From: Myxococcales bacterium
GTDB taxonomy: Bacteria; Myxococcota; Bradymonadia; REDH01
Direction: 5' to 3'
NCBI GenBank assembly: GCA_018970625.1
Contig: JAGWVZ010000082.1
Coordinates: 1-10,399 of the forward strand
Length of the DNA stretch: 10,399 bases
The notes under the pieces are model-generated. The model ran no database searches and was not told where the DNA came from. It was given only the letters and a program-made list of their open reading frames with translations. Below are positions 1 through 6,167 of this stretch, piece by piece (the stretch's first letter is position 1; every line of letters begins with the position of its first letter). The translations under genes and the position numbers were made by a program.

Positions 1-30
1 ATCACCAACGGCCGCGCTGAATCGGTCCCG

Positions 31-1407
31 TCAACGGATCAACGCACCTTCCGGAACCACGGCCAGCGCGATTTCACCGTCTGACTCGAATCCGACCACC
101 GCCCTGCCCTGCCAGATACCACCCTGACGCACGGGTGTCCCCATGCCCAGCGGGCTACCTACCTCGCGGACCTCAGGACCGGCCGCCAGATAACGTACAA
201 TCGACCGCTCGCCCTCGCGCCCGGCTTCATCGAACACCAGCGCCGCTCCATCGGCGTCGACCGCCAGCACCGCGCGCGTCCGAAACCCCGACCACTCGGC
301 CACCTGCATCAGCTGCTCACGCTCACCGTCCCCATGGAGTGTGGCCACGACGCCCGTCGTGTCGGTGCGACCCGGCACTGCGATCGCCCAACGATCGTCC
401 ACCTGACGCAGCAACGGCCGCGATCGCCACACGCTCTCGGCGGTCATGGGTGTGTCCTCTCCCCAAAGATCCACGGGCGAACCCACCGGGTTCAGCGATC
501 CATCCAGCCGCTGCGCATACACCCGGCCCGCACCGTTTCGCTGCACCATCAACAGCAGCAGCACCGCCGGGGCCCCGTCAGCGCCCGAAGCTCCCGTCGC
601 TACCTGCAGCGCCGTCACATCTCCGCCCGGCGTAACCAGCGGAAACGCCTCACTTTCCCACGCGCCCGCCGCCGTCGCCACTGCGCACGCGGCGCTGCGA
701 TCCCGAAGGCTCCCCACCCGATTGGGCCAGCACACCAGCGCGCCTGTGGGCCAGGGCGCCGCCGCCACCGACCCTGCAACCGACCACTCGGCCGGCAACG
801 CCAGCGCCCGACTCAGCTCCCCGAACGTCCCCGACGCATCGATCATCGTCATCGACACCGCCGCCCGACCATTCGGCTGCTCAATGCCCTCGGTCGGTCG
901 AAACGCAAAAATCGAGTCACCGGACGGCACAAATACCGGAACCGAAAATGCACCCACCGCCCACGTCACCGTGTCAGCCTGTGCGACGTCGCGACCCGCG
1001 CCCGGACGTCGAAGCCACGTCCCGATCTCGGCCTGAGAGCCTCTTACGTTCATGACCAGCAGCAGGTCGCCCGTCGTCATGCGGTGAACAAACTCGACGC
1101 CGGCCGTCTGCCACAGCCCCTGCCAGTTCGCCGGCTGCCAGATGTCAGCGTCCGCCCTCATCGTCACCGAAGGCGTGACAGGTGCAGCCGTACCTGAACC
1201 ACCAGCCGAGGCTTCGGCCGCAGCGGGCAGCGTCGCCTCCGGCTGAACCGTGGGGCGACTCGATGGCTCGGTCGGTGTGCACGCCTGCAGCATCAGCAGG
1301 CCAAGGGCGCTCCCCAACCACCTTCCGACCCGCGAACCAAACCACCGGAACCACCGATCAGGAAAGGTTTCCGACCACCCAACCCCTTGCGTCAGACGCA
1401 AGACCAT
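31..1407 (-). CDS. Predicted lipoprotein of unknown function, 458 aa
   Basis: I do not recognise a named family. From ATG 1407 the product begins with an unusually long, Trp/Arg-containing n-region of about 30 residues, then a hydrophobic stretch and a lipobox LQAC with the lipidation Cys at residue 43. A Ser/Thr/Pro/Ala-rich linker (about 44-85) follows, then some 370 residues rich in short beta-type segments with Gly turns, for example QRLDGSLNPVGSPVDL, which suggest an irregular beta-propeller-like fold (inference). Two Cys (226 and 241) flank a loop and could form a disulfide. The frame is open upstream to 1743, but that part overlaps bolA, so I chose 1407: it is preceded by AAGG four nt away and leads into the signal peptide. 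ATG 1464 in the same frame is an alternative but overlaps the bolA start codon. Unlike the other three lipoproteins here, its linker is not Asp-rich. It is divergent from bolA. The lipoprotein call is good; the function is unknown. Confidence 0.8.
   Translation of the reverse strand: MVLRLTQGVGWSETFPDRWFRWFGSRVGRWLGSALGLLMLQACTPTEPSSRPTVQPEATLPAAAEASAGGSGTAAPVTPSVTMRADADIWQPANWQGLWQTAGVEFVHRMTTGDLLLVMNVRGSQAEIGTWLRRPGAGRDVAQADTVTWAVGAFSVPVFVPSGDSIFAFRPTEGIEQPNGRAAVSMTMIDASGTFGELSRALALPAEWSVAGSVAAAPWPTGALVCWPNRVGSLRDRSAACAVATAAGAWESEAFPLVTPGGDVTALQVATGASGADGAPAVLLLLMVQRNGAGRVYAQRLDGSLNPVGSPVDLWGEDTPMTAESVWRSRPLLRQVDDRWAIAVPGRTDTTGVVATLHGDGEREQLMQVAEWSGFRTRAVLAVDADGAALVFDEAGREGERSIVRYLAAGPEVREVGSPLGMGTPVRQGGIWQGRAVVGFESDGEIALAVVPEGALIR
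1386..1402. promoter_or_regulatory. Perfect 17-bp palindrome at the bolA/lipoprotein divergent region
   Basis: CTTGCGTC-A-GACGCAAG has perfect 8-bp arms around a single central base. It covers codons 2-8 of the minus-strand lipoprotein gene and lies 60 nt upstream of the bolA ATG, a distance suited to an operator acting on bolA, or on both genes. As RNA it could also form a hairpin just after the lipoprotein start codon, though the loop would have to open a few pairs. Symmetry and position are seen directly; regulatory function is inference. Confidence 0.4.
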
Positions 1408-1462
1408 CGCACCTTCACCGCTCCTGTCCTGTGGACGAACGGCCTGACCCGGAAATCCAATC

Positions 1463-1780
1463 ATGAGCGTGCAACAGATTCTGGAAACGAAACTCGCCGA
1501 GGCATTGCAACCCGAGTTTCTCAGCGTGGTCAACGAGAGTTCAGGGCACAATGTGCCGCGCGGGTCAGAAACCCACTTTCGCGTCCTCGTCGTAAGCACG
1601 GCGTTCGACGGTGTTTCTCTCGTGGGACGCCACCGGCTCGTCAACGCAGCGTTGGCCCAGGAGCTTCGTAGCGGGGTGCACGCCCTGGCCATCGACGCCC
1701 TCACCCCGGACCAGTGGCGCGCGCGCGGCGCTGACTCGCTCACCGCCTCACCTGCATGTCAGGGCGGAAACGGAAAATAA
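1463..1780 (+). CDS. bolA: BolA family protein
   Basis: A 105-residue protein matching the classical BolA layout over its whole length. It has an N-terminal helix (about 1-17), the segment VNESSGHNVPRGSETHF (23-39) equivalent to the E. coli BolA loop, the FDGVSLVGRHRLVNAAL motif (48-64) with the invariant His57 that in this family helps bind a [2Fe-2S] cluster with monothiol glutaredoxins, then VHALAI and TPDQW. The tail ASPACQGG matches the ASPPCRG-type tail of true BolA rather than the shorter IbaG type. Family members act in the cytoplasm in iron-sulfur or redox homeostasis and stress-linked morphology, and some bind DNA. The start has a weak GGAA eight nt upstream. It is the only plus-strand gene among minus-strand lipoprotein genes, divergent from one and convergent with the next, so it is probably monocistronic. 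No glutaredoxin gene is visible nearby. Confidence 0.95.
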   Translation: MSVQQILETKLAEALQPEFLSVVNESSGHNVPRGSETHFRVLVVSTAFDGVSLVGRHRLVNAALAQELRSGVHALAIDALTPDQWRARGADSLTASPACQGGNGK

Positions 1781-1865
1781 GCGTTCACGACCCTGTTCCA
1801 GCGTTTGTTTTGCAGGGCGGTAGTCTAATCAGGCTGATTCACGCCGATTCAGGCGGTTGCGTGAC

Positions 1866-3233
1866 CTAGAGCTTGACGGTGTTGCAGCCGAACTCCAGCT
1901 CGATCGACCCACTCGCACCCACACAGGCCGCGGAACAGAGCTCAACGGACGTCGGAGCCGACGGGTTGTCGTAGTACCAGCCGTCTCCTCCGGCGCACGC
2001 CGCTGCGTTGTCCACGTTGGACAGCGTGGAGCGCGAGCCATCGTCTGCGATGAGCACCACGTTTACACGGTCCACCACCAGACCGAACTCCACTTCGGGC
2101 AGCTCGTACGTGCACGGTAACGCCGTTCCCTCGACCACCCGCTCTTCGAGCGCGTCAAAAATCGGTGTCCACTCGGCCTCGCAGATCGACTGCACCAGAC
2201 CACCGGTGGCCTCGCTGATGGCGATGTACTCATCGCCGCGTTCATCGCCGCACGAGCACTCTTCGAACACGCCGCAGCTCAGCGGAGAGTCCACGAGGTC
2301 CACGATGCTGTGCACGTACACCCGGTCAAACCCGGGCGCAGTCGCCGTGTCCAGGAACGCCAGAAACTCCTCGGACCCCGGCCCAAAACCCGCGTCATCG
2401 TCGGTGACGATCACAAAGTGAACGATCGCGCCGGGACGCAGAAAGTCCTGAAAGTCGCGGTAGTGCTCGATGGTCAGGTCAATCGCGTCACTGCTGTGCA
2501 CGCCTTCGCGCACGTGCCGAAAACGCGGCGAATCCGTATCCGGGCAGCCCGGCGCGGCCGACAGCGGCGGCGGCACGCAGATCTCGTTAAAACACTGCGC
2601 ATCCGCGCAATAATCGCGGTCAGCCCCGATGATCACCACGCGGTAATCGAGCCCGCTGGCGCCAATCCGGGCCGCGAAGGCGTTCAGGTTGGCCTCGACG
2701 ATCGCGATCGAGTCATCCATGCTCGGCGAACCATCGATCACCCAGATCATGTCCACCGGCAGGGTCGCGTTCTCAGCGGTCGCGAAGTCCGAGCCACACA
2801 CGCCGCCCAGCCCAGATCCCGTGTCGGTGTCTGTGGTATCGGCATCCGCGCTCCCGTCGGCCGCGCTTCCGTCCATGGCATCGCTCGCGTCGGCCGCGCT
2901 TCCGTCCGTCGCATCGTCTGCATCGACGGCGGCGTCCAGCTCGGGTGATCCGCTATCCGGGAGGGCGCTGGTGTCAGCGCTGACGTCGTCGGGAACAGAG
3001 GCCTCCGTGTCACCCTCGCCCTGCTCAGCCGCGTCTGCATCGCTGCTCGTGGATGCGTCCACGGCCTCCGACACGTCAACACTCTGGGATGCGTCTGTTT
3101 CAGAGGCGGTGTCGGTTGGGAAGGGCCGAATCGAGCCATCCTCCTGCGTGTCCGTGACGCCTTCTGCGCCGGGTGCTGATGAGCAGGCATGCAACAACAG
3201 CGTCGCGAACAGCATCCAGGGCGAGCTACGCAT
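1866..3233 (-). CDS. vWA-domain, Cys-rich lipoprotein with acidic linker
   Basis: A 455-residue predicted surface lipoprotein. ATG 3233 has GGAG seven nt upstream and starts a compact signal peptide ending in the lipobox LHAC (Cys17). Residues about 27-140 form a low-complexity Asp/Ser/Ala/Thr linker, probably an extended tether. A von Willebrand A domain follows (about 158-315): the strand DMIWVIDGSPSM holds the MIDAS motif DxSxS at 167-171, and FVIVTDDD (273-280) supplies the later Asp cluster, so metal-dependent ligand binding is likely. The domain and its C-terminal extension contain 14 Cys (including 209, 214, 219, 230, 320, 326, 328, 351, 374 and 450), suggesting several disulfides and an exported location. 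The C-terminal part (NVVLIADDG, GWYYDNPSAP, ELCSAAC, FGCNTV) resembles the ending I associate with myxobacterial vWA lipoproteins (recollection, not a search). The ligand is unknown. It converges with bolA across an 85-nt gap with no convincing terminator. Confidence 0.9.
   Translation of the reverse strand: MRSSPWMLFATLLLHACSSAPGAEGVTDTQEDGSIRPFPTDTASETDASQSVDVSEAVDASTSSDADAAEQGEGDTEASVPDDVSADTSALPDSGSPELDAAVDADDATDGSAADASDAMDGSAADGSADADTTDTDTGSGLGGVCGSDFATAENATLPVDMIWVIDGSPSMDDSIAIVEANLNAFAARIGASGLDYRVVIIGADRDYCADAQCFNEICVPPPLSAAPGCPDTDSPRFRHVREGVHSSDAIDLTIEHYRDFQDFLRPGAIVHFVIVTDDDAGFGPGSEEFLAFLDTATAPGFDRVYVHSIVDLVDSPLSCGVFEECSCGDERGDEYIAISEATGGLVQSICEAEWTPIFDALEERVVEGTALPCTYELPEVEFGLVVDRVNVVLIADDGSRSTLSNVDNAAACAGGDGWYYDNPSAPTSVELCSAACVGASGSIELEFGCNTVKL
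2856..2921. repeat. Tandem 33-bp duplication coding the acidic linker
   Basis: Two adjacent 33-bp units (2856-2888 and 2889-2921) match at 28 of 33 positions and share an identical first 19 bases. They encode an 11-residue acidic unit with the core DGSAAD in the linker of the vWA lipoprotein. A degenerate partial copy appears to precede them. In-frame unit duplication would change linker length without disturbing the domain. Confidence 0.75.
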
Positions 3234-3333
3234 GTTCAATCTCCAGACAGCGAGGAATCGTTCACGAGACTGACATGATGCAGGATGTGGCAAAATCGGA
3301 GCTTTCTGAAGCGTTTCTTCAAAACTTGTGACG

Positions 3334-4260
3334 CTAACGCTGCGCCTGATGGGGCGAGCCGCTGTCTGCGAGCAGGCTGTCCATCAACGTCTGCACGAAC
3401 AGGGTCCCCGCTGGGCCCAGAGTGCGACCCGACGGTGTCACCAGCACGGGTCGATACGACCACCGCTGCAGGTCGGTGGCGAGCGTAACCAACACCCCGT
3501 CGGCCAACTCGCGCTCGATCATGTGCCTCGGCATCCAGCCATAGCCGGCGCCCGATAGCAGCGCGCCCTTCTTCGCGTGAAAGTCAGACAGATATACCAC
3601 ATGCCGCGAACCCATGTACGAGGGCTTCGATAATCGTTCGAAACGCGACGACGAATCGCGCACCACCAGCTCGGCTTGCGCGTTGCGCGCGGCGTCGTCG
3701 CATGGCCCCACCACCAGAGGATGTGCGGCCGCAGCGACCAGCACCAGTTCCATGGAGGGCAGGTCCCGCGTTTCGAAACCAGCGGCGTCCAAGTCGGAGT
3801 CGAAACCCAGGTACAGACCCAGGTCGGCCCTGCCCTCGCGCAGTGGATCGAGCACACCCTCCTGATACTCGACATCCACCCGCAGCCGAGTGGCCATACC
3901 GGGCTGCGCGAACCGCAAAAGACAGGCGTTCAGCCAGCTGATGGGCAACGCGCCGTCCACCACGACGTAGAGCTCGGCCTCCCAGCCTCCCTGCAATTGC
4001 AACGCGGTGCGCTCGAGCGCCCGCGCACGTTCAAGCACCTCACCAGCCACCTCCAGCAGCCGCTGCCCTTCATGCGTCAGCGTGACGCCTCGACCCTGCC
4101 GAACAAAGAGCGCGACACCCAGCGCGGTCTCGAGCTCATGCACGAGGTACGTAATCGCCGACGGTACACGATGCAGCTCGCGAGCTGCGGCAGCAAACGT
4201 GCCGGTTCGAACCGACGCCTCAAACACGCGCAGCTGGTCGAGCGTAAAGTTCATGGCCAT
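3334..4260 (-). CDS. LysR-family transcriptional regulator
   Basis: A 308-residue cytoplasmic DNA-binding regulator of the usual LysR length. The N-terminal winged helix-turn-helix covers about residues 5-69: FTLDQLRVFEASVRTGTF, then AAAARELHRVPSAITYLVHE as recognition region, then LGVALFVRQGRGVTLTHEG. A linker helix (about 70-90) leads into a periplasmic-binding-protein-like effector domain (about 93-295) with the usual strand EGRADLGLYLG. The VPSAITY recognition helix is a recognisable subtype, but I cannot name the effector. ATG 4260 is chosen because GAGG lies six nt upstream and MAMNFTLDQ is a typical LysR beginning; ATG 4254 is nearly equivalent, and earlier in-frame ATGs at 4272 and 4290 add residues the family lacks. 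There is no divergent metabolic gene next to it, which is unusual for this family. The vWA gene lies 100 nt downstream on the same strand and has its own ribosome binding site. Confidence 0.95.
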   Translation of the reverse strand: MAMNFTLDQLRVFEASVRTGTFAAAARELHRVPSAITYLVHELETALGVALFVRQGRGVTLTHEGQRLLEVAGEVLERARALERTALQLQGGWEAELYVVVDGALPISWLNACLLRFAQPGMATRLRVDVEYQEGVLDPLREGRADLGLYLGFDSDLDAAGFETRDLPSMELVLVAAAAHPLVVGPCDDAARNAQAELVVRDSSSRFERLSKPSYMGSRHVVYLSDFHAKKGALLSGAGYGWMPRHMIERELADGVLVTLATDLQRWSYRPVLVTPSGRTLGPAGTLFVQTLMDSLLADSGSPHQAQR

Positions 4261-4279
4261 GACACGCCTCATGAATGGT

Positions 4280-4297
4280 GTGGCATGCAAATGCCAC
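4280..4297. promoter_or_regulatory. Inverted repeat upstream of LysR start, candidate operator
   Basis: GTGGCAT-GCAA-ATGCCAC has perfect 7-bp arms around a 4-bp centre and ends 19 nt before the LysR ATG (4260). LysR regulators commonly repress their own genes through dyad sites near the promoter, so autoregulation is plausible. It does not fit a clean T-N11-A spacing, and it could instead act as a leader hairpin beside the ribosome binding site at 4267-4270. Confidence 0.45.
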
Positions 4298-4405
4298 GTT
4301 CAGGGCGGTGGGTAAACGGACTTGTGCACTTCGATTTCAGCGCGCCCGTATGTCAGACCTCGTCGGCCTCGTCTTGCTCGGGGATTTCTGCGCTCGACCG
4401 AGGCA

Positions 4406-4424
4406 TTTCACTTCAGTGGTGAAA
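4406..4424. repeat. Short inverted repeat in the intergenic gap
   Basis: TTTCAC and GTGAAA form 6-bp arms around a 7-nt spacer, with an alternative inner CACT/AGTG pairing. The site lies 146 nt upstream of the LysR start. It could be a regulator binding site. No T-tract follows on either strand, so a terminator is unlikely. Confidence 0.25.
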
Positions 4425-4592
4425 CGGTGAGAAATTGCTCCACAATCGCTTCGACGCGTACCTCACCGAAGATGTCCGGGGTTACATTCTACGGCATCCG
4501 TTTCGGGTTATTCCACTGTGTAAGCCGGCGTTAGAACTCTGTCGCGCCTGCAGACTCGTGCGAGCCCCTGTACACCCGGTATTCATCAGACC

Positions 4593-6020
4593 TCACGGAT
4601 CCAGCACATCCGTCGGGTCCAGCCGCAACGACTCGGGCGTCAGGATCGCACACGAGTCGTTGTCGCCCAGGTACACCAGGGTTTGCCATGGCACATAACC
4701 CAGGCTGCGCTGTGAACGCTCCACAATGCCAAACGCGATGTACGCCGACTGAAATACGTCCGAAGTCACCAGAATCGGCCGATTATGGTCTACCGGTAAT
4801 GACCACAGAATTCGCGCGGCGTTGCGCAGATTGGTGGTGGTGTGACGAGCATATGGGTCAACCACGATCGCGGACTCGGGAATTCCGTATTGTGAAATCA
4901 GATAATTTCGCATTTCCAGCGCTTCGGCGTACGGCGTTCGATCGGGGTGAACGTGCCCACCGGAGAGCAAGAGCACCGGGGCCAGTCCGGCCTGCCAGCG
5001 CGCCGCGGCGAGGTCTGCGCGCTGAATACTGAGCGGCGAAATCGGTTCATCGGGTGACGTTGGGCCCTGCCCCGGCACCAGAATGGCCACGAACGGCCAG
5101 TCGTTCCGGTCGGATGCCGCCAGCGCATCGTAGGCGGCGCGGTTCAGGCCATCCACCAGCGGGTCATAACGAAATGCCTCGTCGGAGTTCGCCGCAATAA
5201 GCAACGCCGCCGCCAGCTCGGCCGTATCTGCATCGAAACCGGCGCTCGCCCGATCGGAATCGAAGTCGGACAGCACGCTCACCATCTCTGCGTTCGACAG
5301 GTATGCCGCCGCCTGCGACACCGCAGCATTCTGAAGCGAAGCGCTCAGGCGCACGAGCTCCAGGGCGACGTCGCCCTCGGGCAACGAAGAACCCCACGGA
5401 TAACCGAGCGCCAGAGCCGCATCGGATATCTCCTGAATTCCGGCTTCGCCCAACTCCAGTTGCAGTGCCTGCGCCAGACCGGTGATGTCTTCGTCGGTCC
5501 AGGACAGCGCGCCAATTGCACAGGCATCGTCTTCTCCGCACAGCGCCAACGTCTCCCATCGCGCCCGACGAGCCTGCTGCCACTCCACCAGCGAAGACGT
5601 GCTCCGTAGCTCGGCCGTGAGCCCCGCCTGCGCCAGCACCACGCCCAGCGGCGCATAGTGAAGCTGCCCGGGAAACTCGGGTGCAGGTAGTTTCGCCACG
5701 GGCCACGATTGCAGGGCGGCGGTTGCTTCAAGGCAGGCGTCGGGACGAAGGCTCTCGCGTAACTGCCCGGCGCTGCCGTCGACGGGCTCGGTGTCGAGGT
5801 CCGAGATGTCTGTGGCGTCGAGGGTATCGGTTTCGTCGACTGCGTCTTCATCGCCGGGTTGGGTGGTTTCGATTGCGCCGGCGTCGGTGTCGGCAGCGAC
5901 GTCCTCGATGGGGTCGCCCGTGTCGGTGCCATTCACGTCATCGTCGACGGTGTCACTGCAGCTGGCGATGGCGAATAGCAGGACGACAAACGGCAAACGC
6001 CAGAGAGACTTTGCTTTCAC
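4593..6020 (-). CDS. Lipoprotein with C-terminal DUF218/YdcF-like domain
   Basis: A 475-residue predicted exported lipoprotein. I chose GTG 6020: GGAAG lies five nt upstream and the product opens as MKAKSLWRLPFVVLLFAIASC, a textbook signal peptide with Cys21. The in-frame ATG 6161 would bury that signal 47 residues inside. Residues about 22-86 are an acidic Asp/Thr linker. About 90-300 is a largely helical region with Cys96, 161 and 167. About 310-460 matches the DUF218 (ElyC/SanA/YdcF) fold: FVAILVPGQG (310-319), LLLSGGH (350-356), an EALEMRNYL helix, GIP then VVDPYARHTTTN (383-394), and ILVTSDVFQSAY (416-427). Family members are linked to envelope and peptidoglycan or lipid-carrier homeostasis, but the reaction is poorly defined. 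The family's usual His after ILVTS is Val or Phe here, so activity is uncertain. The PQQ-like lipoprotein gene lies 147 nt upstream on the same strand, so co-transcription is possible. Confidence 0.88.
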   Translation of the reverse strand: MKAKSLWRLPFVVLLFAIASCSDTVDDDVNGTDTGDPIEDVAADTDAGAIETTQPGDEDAVDETDTLDATDISDLDTEPVDGSAGQLRESLRPDACLEATAALQSWPVAKLPAPEFPGQLHYAPLGVVLAQAGLTAELRSTSSLVEWQQARRARWETLALCGEDDACAIGALSWTDEDITGLAQALQLELGEAGIQEISDAALALGYPWGSSLPEGDVALELVRLSASLQNAAVSQAAAYLSNAEMVSVLSDFDSDRASAGFDADTAELAAALLIAANSDEAFRYDPLVDGLNRAAYDALAASDRNDWPFVAILVPGQGPTSPDEPISPLSIQRADLAAARWQAGLAPVLLLSGGHVHPDRTPYAEALEMRNYLISQYGIPESAIVVDPYARHTTTNLRNAARILWSLPVDHNRPILVTSDVFQSAYIAFGIVERSQRSLGYVPWQTLVYLGDNDSCAILTPESLRLDPTDVLDP

Positions 6021-6025
6021 AACAA

Positions 6026-6030
6026 CTTCC
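6026..6030 (-). promoter_or_regulatory. Ribosome binding site fixing a GTG start
   Basis: On the minus strand GGAAG is followed by five nt and then GTG (6020-6018). This decides the start of the DUF218-type lipoprotein, because the signal peptide begins directly at this GTG. Confidence 0.65.
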
Positions 6031-6167
6031 GGGAGGCCTGAGCAGAGTAAAACCAGATGCGCGGTAATCTGTCTGAATGAAACGAACCCGACAAGCCGAT
6101 GAAGATCCTGTGGCGTGCGGTCATGCAGTCGCCACAGCACCCGAAAGTCCTGATCCCTCATGTTCGA

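Larger units (their letters stand above)
4261..4592. other. 332-nt gap upstream of the LysR gene
   Basis: No convincing gene is present. Two short plus-strand open frames (4322-4534 and 4435-4698) resemble nothing I know and lack good ribosome binding sites. The gap contains two inverted repeats, listed separately, and presumably the LysR promoter and the 3' end of the DUF218 lipoprotein transcript. I see no clear hairpin plus T-tract terminator. Confidence 0.6.

Noticed and set aside
334..1197. Plus-strand open frame of 287 codons opposite the first lipoprotein
   Set aside because: Arg/His/Pro-rich antisense reading with no family features; the minus-strand frame has a signal peptide and lipobox.
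1408..1743. N-terminal extension of the first lipoprotein
   Set aside because: It is antisense to the clear bolA gene and would place the signal peptide inside the protein.
1827..1855. Small dyads between bolA and the vWA gene (AATCA/TGATT and CGCC/GGCG) as a bidirectional terminator
   Set aside because: Stems are 4-5 bp with no T-tract on either side; too weak to call.
3307..3321. Hairpin TGAAG-CGTTT-CTTCA after the LysR stop as a terminator
   Set aside because: The stem is only 5 bp and AT-containing, and no T-tract follows on the minus strand.
6021..6161. 47-residue N-terminal extension of the DUF218 lipoprotein from ATG 6161
   Set aside because: The GTG at 6020 has a good ribosome binding site and starts a standard lipoprotein signal peptide.
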